Shown in pieces: positions 53,023 through 60,428 of a stretch of DNA of 60,428 nucleotides. The notes beneath the pieces are model-generated. The model saw nothing but the letters and a program-made list of their open reading frames with translations, was not told where the DNA came from and ran no database searches. Source of the DNA: Streptococcus saliviloxodontae (GTDB lineage: Bacteria; Bacillota; Bacilli; Lactobacillales; Streptococcaceae); the NCBI RefSeq assembly GCF_016908655.1, contig NZ_JAFBEI010000006.1, positions 1-60,428 of the forward strand, written 5' to 3'. Numbering within the stretch: position 1 is the first letter of the stretch; each line of letters begins with the position of its first letter. A program made the position numbers and the translations under genes.

Positions 53023-54453
53023 ATGACAATTGAAACTTTAGCTCGTTTTCAATTTGCAATGACAACCATTTTCCACTATTTCTTTGTTCCATTTACCATC
53101 GGAACCACTCTTGTCGTAGCAATTATGGAAACGTGTTATGTTGTAACTAAAAACGATGTTTATAAAAAAATGACGAAATTCTGGGGAAATATCCTGCTGC
53201 TTAGCTTCGCGGTGGGAGTGGTAACCGGTATTATTCAAGAATTTCAATTTGGAATGAACTGGTCAGATTATTCACGCTTTGTTGGTGATATTTTCGGTGC
53301 CCCTCTAGCCATTGAAGCCTTGTTGGCCTTCTTTATGGAATCAACCTTCCTTGGCTTATGGATGTTTACATGGGACAATAAAAAGATCAGTAAGAAATTA
53401 CACGCGACCTTTATTTGGCTTGTTTTCTTTGGTTCGCTGATGTCAGCTATGTGGATTTTGACTGCCAATAGCTTTATGCAACACCCTGTTGGTTATGTTA
53501 TCGAAAATGGCAGAGCTAAAATGGTAGACTTTCTAGCATTGATAACAAATGTGCAGTTCTTCTATGAGTATGGACATGTCATCACAGCTGCTATCACCAT
53601 GGGAGGGATTGTTGTCGCTGGTTTGGCAGGATTCCAGATGTTGAAAAAAGATAAACTATCTGATCTTGCACAAGATATTTACAAAAAATCTATTCGTATC
53701 GGCTTGTTGGTAACGCTTCTTGGATCTATCTCTGTTATGGGAGTTGGTGATTTGCAGATGAAGGCTTTGATTGAAGATCAGCCGATGAAATTTGCTGCCA
53801 TGGAAGGTGACTATGAGGATTCGGGTAGCCCTGCAGCTTGGGCTTTGATTTCATGGGCTGATGAAGCTAAACATGAGGAAGTCTTTGGTATTAAGATTCC
53901 TTATATGCTTAGTATCTTATCTTATGATAAACTCTCAGGTTCGGTTGATGGTATGAATACAGTCAACGAAGAATTGATTAAGAAGTACGGAAAACGTAAC
54001 TATTATCCTATGGTAAATGTTCTTTTCTATAGTTTCCGTATTATGGCTGCCTTTGGTACGCTTATGTTTGGGGTTTCTGTCCTAGGACTCTATCTGACAA
54101 GAAAGAAAAAACCGATTTTATACAACCATAAGTGGATGCTTTGGATTCTTGGTTTAACAACTTTTGCACCATTTTTTGCCAACACCTTTGGTTGGGTTGT
54201 TACTGAGGAAGGGCGCTACCCATGGACAGTTTATGGGCTCTTTACGATTAAAGACAGTGTTTCGCCAAATGTATCAGTAACCTCATTACTTATTTCTAAT
54301 ACGGTTTATTTCCTATTATTTAGTGGCTTAGCCGTGATGATGGTTAGCTTGACCGTTCGTGAGCTTAAAAAAGGTCCAGAAAATGAAGAACAGTTATTGC
54401 AAGAAACGATTGCAGCATCACTGGATCCGTTTGATAAGGGGGCATTTTTATGA
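53023..54453 (+). CDS. cydA: Cytochrome bd quinol oxidase subunit I
   Basis: CydA carries the hemes and oxidises quinol, reducing oxygen to water. The 476-residue product has about nine helices. The heme ligands are H18 (IFHYFFVPF), H185 (FYEYGHVITAA) and M341 (FYSFRIMAAFG), and the late FGWVVTEEGRYPW block is conserved. The Q-loop is of the short type usual in Firmicutes. It overlaps cydB by four bases. Streptococci do not make heme, so function should depend on heme taken from outside. Confidence 0.96.
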   Translation: MTIETLARFQFAMTTIFHYFFVPFTIGTTLVVAIMETCYVVTKNDVYKKMTKFWGNILLLSFAVGVVTGIIQEFQFGMNWSDYSRFVGDIFGAPLAIEALLAFFMESTFLGLWMFTWDNKKISKKLHATFIWLVFFGSLMSAMWILTANSFMQHPVGYVIENGRAKMVDFLALITNVQFFYEYGHVITAAITMGGIVVAGLAGFQMLKKDKLSDLAQDIYKKSIRIGLLVTLLGSISVMGVGDLQMKALIEDQPMKFAAMEGDYEDSGSPAAWALISWADEAKHEEVFGIKIPYMLSILSYDKLSGSVDGMNTVNEELIKKYGKRNYYPMVNVLFYSFRIMAAFGTLMFGVSVLGLYLTRKKKPILYNHKWMLWILGLTTFAPFFANTFGWVVTEEGRYPWTVYGLFTIKDSVSPNVSVTSLLISNTVYFLLFSGLAVMMVSLTVRELKKGPENEEQLLQETIAASLDPFDKGAFL

Positions 54454-55478
54454 GTGGATTACAATTCTTTTGGTTCTTTTTGGTAGGGCTTCTCTTTTCA
54501 GGTTTCTTTTTCCTAGAAGGTTTTGATTTTGGAGTAGGAATGGCAGTTCAGTCACTTGCTCGAAATGAACAGGAAAAAGATCAGATTGTATCAACCATAG
54601 GTCCTGTTTGGGATGGAAATGAAGTCTGGCTTTTGACTGGTGGTGGAGCAATGTTTGCTTCTTTCCCTTATTGGTATGCTTCCCTATTTAGTGGCTACTA
54701 TCTTATTTTGTTGGTTATTTTGTTTGGCTTGATTATCCGTGGCGTATCATTTGAATTTCGTCATAAGGTTCCTCAGTCACAAAAACAACTTTGGAATTGG
54801 ACCTTGACGATTGGCTCCTTGATTGTTCCTTTCTTTTTTGGAGTGATGTTTATTAGCATGATTCAAGGGATGCCTCTGGATGCTTCAGGGAATATGTCTG
54901 CACACTTTACTGACTACTTCAACCTCTTTTCAGTTGTTGGGGGCGTTGCTTTGGTTCTGATGTCTTACCTTCACGGTTTGAATTACATCAGCTTAAAAAC
55001 AGAAGGTCCTGTTCGTGATAGAGCACGCAATTATGCACAACTCTTTTACTGGATTCTTTATGTGGGATTGGTTGTATTTGCTGTCTTGCTTTATTTCAAG
55101 ACGGACTTTTTCCAAGTACATCTCTTAGGGACACTTGTAGCAGTGCTTGTCATTGTCTGCTTGACTGTTTTTGCGCATGTTTCATTATTTAAAGAACGTG
55201 AGTTATCAGCTTTCTTAGCCAGTGGACTCTCCTTGGTTGCCCTAGTGGTTCTCATTTTCCAAGGGATTTTCCCTCGTGTCTTGATTAGTTCGATTAGTTC
55301 AAGCTATGACCTTCTGATTAAGAATGCGTCATCATCTCCATATACATTATCAGTGATGTCTATTGTGGCAATTACATTGGTACCATTTGTATTAGCTTAC
55401 ACTGCTTGGGCTTACTACATTTTTAGAAAACGTATTTCACTACCTGCCATTGAAACAGGAGGACATCATGCTGGATAA
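54450..55478 (+). CDS. cydB: Cytochrome bd quinol oxidase subunit II
   Basis: CydB is the structural partner of CydA. The 342-residue product has about eight helices, with the family start LQFFWFFLVGLLFSGFFFLEGFDFGVGM (abbreviated: LEGFDFGVGM), then GPVWDGNEVWLLTGGGAMFA and RGVSFEFRHK. The start overlaps the cydA stop and the stop overlaps the cydC start, so the four cyd genes are translated as a chain. Confidence 0.96.
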   Translation: MSGLQFFWFFLVGLLFSGFFFLEGFDFGVGMAVQSLARNEQEKDQIVSTIGPVWDGNEVWLLTGGGAMFASFPYWYASLFSGYYLILLVILFGLIIRGVSFEFRHKVPQSQKQLWNWTLTIGSLIVPFFFGVMFISMIQGMPLDASGNMSAHFTDYFNLFSVVGGVALVLMSYLHGLNYISLKTEGPVRDRARNYAQLFYWILYVGLVVFAVLLYFKTDFFQVHLLGTLVAVLVIVCLTVFAHVSLFKERELSAFLASGLSLVALVVLIFQGIFPRVLISSISSSYDLLIKNASSSPYTLSVMSIVAITLVPFVLAYTAWAYYIFRKRISLPAIETGGHHAG

Positions 55479-57186
55479 AGCGATTTTACGCTTGTCTGGT
55501 ATCAAATATATTTTAGGATTGCTTGCAGGACTTGATTTCCTTCAGGCAATCTTTATTATCGGACAGGCTATTTTTTTAAGCCAATCCATCACACAGTTGT
55601 GGGAAGGAAAAGAGCTTTCTGGAGCCACCATTAGTATCCTTGGTTTTATCCTGTCTTATCTTGGCCGCCATGCGATGACTTGGATAAAAGATCACCGGTT
55701 AGATGCATTTTCGGCAGAACAAGCTAAGGTGACGAGAGAATTGCTGCTGCAAAAAGTTTTTCGAATGGGACCTCATTTAGTACAAGAAAAAGGAAGCGGT
55801 AATATCATTACCCTTGCTTTAGATGGGATAGGTCTGATTGAAAATTACCTTCATCTGATTTTAAGTAAGATGATAAACATGTCCATTTCACCGTGGTTAA
55901 TCTTGTTAGTCATTGCCTATCTTGATTGGGAATCAGGGCTAATTCTATTTTTGGTGTTTCCTTTAATTATTATTTTTATGATTGTTTTAGGTTATGCTGC
56001 ACAAGCCAAGGCAGATAAGCAGTATGCTTCATATCAGCGTTTGTCCAATCATTTTCTAGATTCATTACGAGGAATCGATACCTTACGATTTCTAGGTCTC
56101 AGCAAACGCTATGCTAAAAGCATTTACCGAACTAGTGAGGCTTTTAGAAAGGCAACGATGAGTGCTTTGCGAATTGGAATGTTATCGACCTTTGCCCTCG
56201 ACTTTTTCACGACACTATCAATCGCGATTGTTGCTGTTATGCTTGGTTTGCGTTTGATTAACGGACAGATGACTCTGTTTCCAGCACTTGCTGTCTTGAT
56301 CCTATCACCAGAGTATTTCTTACCTATTCGTCAGTTTTCTAGCGATTATCACGCGACATTGGATGGTAAAAATGCCTTTCAAGCAGTTCAAGACATCCTC
56401 AACCAAGAGGAGTTTAGTGACGATAGCTTACAGTTAGAAGAGTGGTCTGAAGAGAGCCAACTTGATTTAGATCAGATTAGTATGGCTTATGGTGACAAGA
56501 AAATCTTAGAGGACACCAATCTTCATATAAAAGGCTATCAAAAAATAGGTATCGTAGGAATGAGTGGTTCTGGAAAATCGACTTTGGTTAATCTCTTGGG
56601 AGGTTTTTTACCACTTGAATCAGGTTCTATTAAAGTCAATCATCAAGAAGTCAATCATTTGAGACATACAGACTGGCAAAAGCAATTGCTATACATTCCC
56701 CAATCACCTTATATTTTTGAACTGTCGCTAAGAGATAATATTGCCTTCTATACGCCAGGGGTAAGCGACGAGGCTATTTTGAAGGCGATTGAGATGGTTG
56801 GTCTTGAAGAGTTGCTCAGTGAATTACCAGACGGTCTAGATACCAAAATCGGAAACGGTGCAAGACCTCTTAGTGGTGGCCAAGCTCAACGTATTGCCTT
56901 AGCTCGAATTTTGGTCAATGCCAAACGAAAGGTTTTATTGTTTGATGAGCCAACAGCCCACCTAGACATTGAAACGGAGTTGGATATCAAAGAACGTATG
57001 CTGCCTTTATTGGAAGACCATCTGGTTATCTTTGCCACACACCGTCTTCATTGGTTAAAAGAAATGAATCTTATCTTAGTTTTGGAAAAAGGGCAGGTTG
57101 TTGAATACGGGACTTATGAACAACTGATGCAGAACAAATCAAGCTTTTTCCGTTTAAAAACAGCAATGGGAGGAAGACATGACTAA
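55468..57186 (+). CDS. cydC: ABC exporter half-transporter CydC (cytochrome bd assembly)
   Basis: CydC and CydD form a membrane ABC exporter needed for cytochrome bd assembly, reported to move thiols or to handle heme. The 572-residue product has an N-terminal six-helix domain and a C-terminal ATPase with GMSGSGKST (Walker A), LSGGQAQRIALARIL (signature) and VLLFDEPTAHLD (Walker B). It resembles the protein called CydD in E. coli; I follow the Firmicutes gene order. AGGAGG lies before the ATG at 55468, overlapping cydB by 11 bases. Confidence 0.93.
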   Translation: MLDKAILRLSGIKYILGLLAGLDFLQAIFIIGQAIFLSQSITQLWEGKELSGATISILGFILSYLGRHAMTWIKDHRLDAFSAEQAKVTRELLLQKVFRMGPHLVQEKGSGNIITLALDGIGLIENYLHLILSKMINMSISPWLILLVIAYLDWESGLILFLVFPLIIIFMIVLGYAAQAKADKQYASYQRLSNHFLDSLRGIDTLRFLGLSKRYAKSIYRTSEAFRKATMSALRIGMLSTFALDFFTTLSIAIVAVMLGLRLINGQMTLFPALAVLILSPEYFLPIRQFSSDYHATLDGKNAFQAVQDILNQEEFSDDSLQLEEWSEESQLDLDQISMAYGDKKILEDTNLHIKGYQKIGIVGMSGSGKSTLVNLLGGFLPLESGSIKVNHQEVNHLRHTDWQKQLLYIPQSPYIFELSLRDNIAFYTPGVSDEAILKAIEMVGLEELLSELPDGLDTKIGNGARPLSGGQAQRIALARILVNAKRKVLLFDEPTAHLDIETELDIKERMLPLLEDHLVIFATHRLHWLKEMNLILVLEKGQVVEYGTYEQLMQNKSSFFRLKTAMGGRHD

Positions 57187-58936
57187 ATTAGCCATCATAC
57201 AGTTATTAAAAAAGGATAAATGGGTCCTTCCTTACTTTAAACGTTATAAAGTGGCACTGGTAACAGCTCTTGCATTAGGATTTTTGACCTTCTTTTGTTC
57301 AGTTGCTTTGATGTTCAATTCGGGATTTTTGATTTCAAAATCAGCTTCGCTACCAAGTAATATCCTATTGGTTTACATTCCGATTGTTTTAACGAGAACA
57401 TTTGGGATAGGAAGACCTTTGTTTAGGTACCTAGAGAGATTGACCAGTCACCATTGGGTTTTGAAAATGACATCGTCGCTTCGGAAAAGACTTTATTTAG
57501 CACTAGAGCAAGATGCTGTCTTTTTGAAAAATCGAGTGAGACTAGGCGATATTATGGGAATCTTATCGCAAGATATAAATTACCTACAAAATCTATACCT
57601 GCGAACAATTTTTCCCACTATTATTGCTTGGATTTGCTACTTCTGTATTATTGTTTTACTCGGTTTTGTATCCTTGAGTTTCGCCTTGTTGGTGTCAGGC
57701 TATCTTCTTATTGTTTTATTGGTGGTTCCGTTCTTATCTTTGTCTATCAATGGAGAAAGAGAAACTCAGATGAAGGAAATGAAGGCTGAGCTCTATCGAG
57801 ATGTTACAGATAACGTCTTAGGTGTCTCCGATTGGATTTTTAGTCAGAGAGGAAAAGACTACGTTACAAAGCATGAAGAATCTGAAGCAAAATTACAAGA
57901 AATCCAATCAAAAGTCAAACGCTTTAATAATAGACGTGCTTTCCTAACAGATGCCTTCTTTGGGATTTTAGTATTGTTTGTTTTGATTTGGTCATCTAGT
58001 ACCTTCCACGGAAATCACGGTGGATCAGCGAATTGGATTGCCGCTTTTGTTTTGGCAGTTTTTCCAATCAGTGAGATTTTTTCAGGATTGGCAACAGCAA
58101 GTCAGGAAGTGACGACCTATTCAGATTCAATCAGGAGATTAAACGACCTACCTCAAACGACTGATGCGACCTCTAATCATCTGGAGGTACCAGAGAGATT
58201 TGACCTTATGATCAATGAGCTTAGTTTTAGCTATGAGCATAAGTCTGTTTTAAATCAGCTGAGTCTAGTGATTCCACAAGGTCAAAAACTGGCTATATTA
58301 GGGCCAAGTGGTTCTGGAAAATCGACTCTATTGACTCTTATCCGAGGAGACCTTGCTCCACAGGAAGGCTCTGTTTTGATTGATGGTCATAAGATCAGTG
58401 ATTTTGGTGAGACTATTTCTGATATGATTTCTGTTATCCAACAATCACCTTATCTTTTTAACACGAGCATCCTTAACAATGTTAGACTTGGTAATGAAAA
58501 GGCTAGTGTTGAGGAGGTCTGGTCTGCCTTGGAAAAAGTTGGGCTAAAAGAAATGGTTTCTTCTCTACCGAAAGGTTTAGAAACGTTAGTTGATGAGGCA
58601 GGGTTACGTTTTTCAGGCGGTGAACGTCATCGGATGGCATTAGCTAGAATTTTATTGCAGGACTGTCCGATTGTTTTACTAGATGAGCCAACTCTAGGAT
58701 TAGACCCCATTACAGAAATGGATTTATTAGATACGGTGATGAAAACTTTAGATGGTAAAACGATCATTTGGGTTACACACCATCTCAAAGGCGTTTCTAT
58801 GGTCGATCAAGTTATTTTCCTTGAAAAGGGCAAGTTGACCATGTCAGGCTCTCCTCAGGACTTACTTCAAACCAATGAACGCTATCGTCAATTAAAACGT
58901 ATTGATGATGGTGAGGATACGGTAAGCATATCATAA
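57179..58936 (+). CDS. cydD: ABC exporter half-transporter CydD (cytochrome bd assembly)
   Basis: This is the second half of the cyd exporter. The 585-residue product has a six-helix membrane domain (RTFGIGRPLFRYLERLTSHHWV is the family block, here cited as GRPLFRYLERLTSHH) and an ATPase domain with GPSGSGKST, FSGGERHRMALARIL and VLLDEPTLGLDP. It overlaps cydC by eight bases and ends the operon. Several hairpins follow. Confidence 0.93.
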   Translation: MTKLAIIQLLKKDKWVLPYFKRYKVALVTALALGFLTFFCSVALMFNSGFLISKSASLPSNILLVYIPIVLTRTFGIGRPLFRYLERLTSHHWVLKMTSSLRKRLYLALEQDAVFLKNRVRLGDIMGILSQDINYLQNLYLRTIFPTIIAWICYFCIIVLLGFVSLSFALLVSGYLLIVLLVVPFLSLSINGERETQMKEMKAELYRDVTDNVLGVSDWIFSQRGKDYVTKHEESEAKLQEIQSKVKRFNNRRAFLTDAFFGILVLFVLIWSSSTFHGNHGGSANWIAAFVLAVFPISEIFSGLATASQEVTTYSDSIRRLNDLPQTTDATSNHLEVPERFDLMINELSFSYEHKSVLNQLSLVIPQGQKLAILGPSGSGKSTLLTLIRGDLAPQEGSVLIDGHKISDFGETISDMISVIQQSPYLFNTSILNNVRLGNEKASVEEVWSALEKVGLKEMVSSLPKGLETLVDEAGLRFSGGERHRMALARILLQDCPIVLLDEPTLGLDPITEMDLLDTVMKTLDGKTIIWVTHHLKGVSMVDQVIFLEKGKLTMSGSPQDLLQTNERYRQLKRIDDGEDTVSIS

Positions 58937-58940
58937 AAAG

Positions 58941-58965
58941 AAGTTATCTTTAGATGCTAACTTCT
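58941..58965 (+). repeat. Hairpin repeat copy 1 after cydD
   Basis: AAGTTATCTTTAGATGCTAACTTCT (key arms AAGTTA and TAACTT) recurs at 59144-59168 with a single base change. It sits just after the cydD stop, before the main terminator, and has no T tail. Confidence 0.6.
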
Positions 58966-58967
58966 CA

Positions 58968-59015
58968 GATTGAAGAAAAAGTCCATTTTGGACAATTTTC
59001 TTCAATCTTTTTTCT
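58968..59015 (+). terminator. Main terminator of the cyd operon
   Basis: GATTGAAGAAAA (58968-58979) pairs with TTTTCTTCAATC (58996-59007), with GTCC/GGAC inside, and a run of T follows. Confidence 0.85.
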
Positions 59016-59033
59016 TTATGTTGAAAATAAAAA

Positions 59034-59075
59034 AAACTCTCAGAAACGCTGAAATATCAATGTTTCTAAGAGTTT
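59034..59075. terminator. Second hairpin between the convergent cydD and prenyl synthase genes
   Basis: AAACTCTCAGAAAC (59034-59047) pairs with GTTTCTAAGAGTTT (59062-59075) with one mismatch. The A-run on its plus-strand left side gives a T tail on the minus strand, so it can end the prenyl synthase transcript. Confidence 0.7.
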
Positions 59076-59143
59076 AATAACTTGCTATCTTTCGCAAACT
59101 TCTTCAATTTTGTATATTTTTAGGAGTTTGTCTACGTTCTGAA

Positions 59144-59173
59144 AAGTTAGCTTTAGATGCTAACTTCTTTTTG
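59144..59173 (+). terminator. Hairpin repeat copy 2 with T tail
   Basis: AAGTTAGC and GCTAACTT (59144-59151, 59158-59165) form an 8-bp stem followed by CTTTTTG. It is the near copy of 58941-58965 but with a functional-looking tail. Confidence 0.6.
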
Positions 59174-59194
59174 TTATAAAGACTTGTTGAGTTT

Positions 59195-60178
59195 TTAGAT
59201 ATGACGTTTCAATAACTCGTTTGTGAGTTTCAGCAGAAGCTTTTTAGAAGGGTTATTAGGCAACTTCTTGATGTCATTGATAGCCTTTTGAGTATAGCAT
59301 TTGGCAATTTCTCGAGCTTCAGATACGCCTTGATTATCGATAACCAACTGAGCTACTTGACGACACTCACTCTCGCTGATATTTCTTTCTTTATCAAGGA
59401 GTGGTTTAAAACTATCAGGATTTTTTTGTAGGGCTAACAGAAGTGGTAAGCTGTAAACACCAGTAGCTAAGTCTTCTAGAATGGGCTTATTAAAGGTTTT
59501 GGGGTCGGCAGTGTAGTCTAGGATATCATCTAGAATTTGAAAAGCCATTCCAATGGAGTGCCCAATGCGAGCAGAGCGATGGATAATCTCTGTACTAGCA
59601 CCACCAAAATAAGCTCCTTCTTGGCTAGCTAACTTGAAGAGAGCAGCAGTTTTTCCAGAAATAGCGTGAAGGTATTGGCGTATATGCTGTGTCTGATTGA
59701 AGCGAAGGCTCATCTGATCCAGTTCACCTAGTAGAATATTTCTCATAATCTTAGCATTAATTGCCATGTAAGGAGTGTCAGACATAGTCTCCAGCATGAG
59801 TTTAAAGAAAATCGTAAAGAGTAGATCACCTGTATAGACGGCGATATCCTTGCCATACTGACTTTGAATAGTGACCTGTCCTCGACGTAGTGGAGAATCA
59901 TCGATAACGTCATCGTGAATGAGAGTCGCCATGTGCAGTACTTCAAGGGACGCTGCAATCTTTAACTGCGTTTCTTCAGGTTTAGCCTTATTTTTATCAC
60001 CAAATTGACTAAAGAGAAGAAAAAAGGCAGGTCTCAATTGCTTGCCGCCAGAGGAAGTCAGTGACTGCATTGCCTCTTGAATGTCGGTATTTCGAATAGT
60101 AAATTCATTTTTGATGATATCTTGGACAGCGTTAATTTTAGATTCCATGTTGGAATACTTGCTCCAAAAGGACGGCAT
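59195..60178 (-). CDS. Polyprenyl diphosphate synthase (long-chain, quinone side chain)
   Basis: This trans-prenyltransferase extends farnesyl- or geranyl-diphosphate with isopentenyl units to form the quinone tail. The 327-residue product has both Asp-rich motifs, LIHDDVIDDSPLRRG and ILDDILDYTAD, and the GGKQLRPAFFLL start block. It resembles IspB/HepT (component II) and PreA. The convergent position next to menA-ndh-cyd supports a role in menaquinone. No HepS-type partner is next to it. The minus-strand start is preceded by GAGGAGATT. Confidence 0.9.
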   Translation of the reverse strand: MPSFWSKYSNMESKINAVQDIIKNEFTIRNTDIQEAMQSLTSSGGKQLRPAFFLLFSQFGDKNKAKPEETQLKIAASLEVLHMATLIHDDVIDDSPLRRGQVTIQSQYGKDIAVYTGDLLFTIFFKLMLETMSDTPYMAINAKIMRNILLGELDQMSLRFNQTQHIRQYLHAISGKTAALFKLASQEGAYFGGASTEIIHRSARIGHSIGMAFQILDDILDYTADPKTFNKPILEDLATGVYSLPLLLALQKNPDSFKPLLDKERNISESECRQVAQLVIDNQGVSEAREIAKCYTQKAINDIKKLPNNPSKKLLLKLTNELLKRHI

Positions 60179-60428
60179 AATAATCTCCTCTTATACTTAT
60201 TAAGTTCTATTCTACATTAAAATGCTTCTTTTTGCGAAAGATAGGTTGCATAAAATAATGAGAAGAGACAGTTATTTGTGATAGCTTTTATTTATGACTT
60301 TGATAAGAAAAAGATATTATACGCAGGTCTCTTTTTTCTACCATTTGTCAAGCTTATCAAGGCTTTTAGCGAAAAAATAATATCAAGACAGTAGCCGTTA
60401 CGTGGTTATTGTCTTATTTTTATGACTA
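60179..60428. other. Gap at the right edge of the window
   Basis: This 250-base stretch holds the promoter region of the prenyl synthase gene on the minus strand. No coding frame, RNA gene or clear hairpin was seen. Confidence 0.5.

Noticed and set aside
1..60428. tRNA, rRNA and CRISPR arrays
   Set aside because: No tRNA T-loop pattern in a cloverleaf context, no rRNA-like stretch and no evenly spaced repeats were seen by eye.

Overview
This is a low-GC Firmicutes chromosome segment, almost certainly Streptococcus. Evidence is the short cell-wall cluster rsmH-ftsL-pbp2X-mraY, the second YidC paralogue with a long basic tail beside acylphosphatase and a TrmH-like methylase, the murI-rdgB-yfcE-CBS-xerD-like-scpA-scpB-rluB run, and strong extended -10 (TGnTATAAT) promoters. 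A menA-ndh-cydABCD respiratory operon points to a species group that can respire with heme and quinone (salivarius group, bovis group or S. agalactiae-like). I lean to the salivarius group but cannot fix the species from the sequence alone.

Layout. 1-4.6 kb is accessory: the 3' part of an ISAs1-type transposase, a C5-cytosine DNA methyltransferase, an adjacent putative restriction endonuclease, and a Fic protein bracketed by two copies of one terminator. 4.8-13.1 kb is core: a SNF2 helicase, then a basic hypothetical protein with a structured leader, murC, a GNAT acetyltransferase, mltG and greA. 13.3-19.7 kb holds yidC2 and acyP (minus strand), a TrmH-like rRNA methylase, an HD protein, a Bax-inhibitor-like membrane protein, lysA, a MATE exporter and yneF. 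19.9-25.7 kb is one long overlapping run: murI, rdgB, yfcE, a DarB/CbpB-like CBS protein, xerD-like, scpA, scpB, rluB, yidD. 25.8-28.6 kb carries trkH-trkA on the minus strand. 29-35.3 kb has trmL, an HD hydrolase, an FMN riboswitch with ribU, a PAP2 phosphatase, bioY with a BirA-type operator and a CHY zinc-finger gene, an LD-carboxypeptidase, and the tRNA wobble-uridine pair mnmL-mnmM. 35.4-44.2 kb has an orphan ABC ATPase, a CorC-type transporter, pflA, an unknown membrane protein, tkt and proBA. 44.3-50.3 kb is the division and wall cluster plus a DEAD-box helicase. 50.6-60.2 kb is the respiratory block: menA, ndh, cydA, cydB, cydC, cydD, and convergently a polyprenyl diphosphate synthase.

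How it fits together. MenA and the polyprenyl synthase can build a (demethyl)menaquinone from an aromatic precursor, Ndh reduces it, and CydAB oxidises it with oxygen. No menFDHEBC genes are present in the window, so the aromatic head group may come from outside or from a distant locus. A CbpB-like c-di-AMP sensor candidate and the Trk potassium system lie within 7 kb of each other.

The most notable signals are at the level of RNA and regulation. Five genes (trmH-like, PAP2, mnmL, rsmH, proB) have the -10 box only 6-7 nt before the start codon, which predicts leaderless transcripts. There is an FMN riboswitch whose terminator stem also hides the ribosome binding site. Structured leaders precede the unknown gene before murC, trmL and cydA, and tandem repeated terminator hairpins flank fic and sit after cydD. 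No tRNA, rRNA or CRISPR array was seen.
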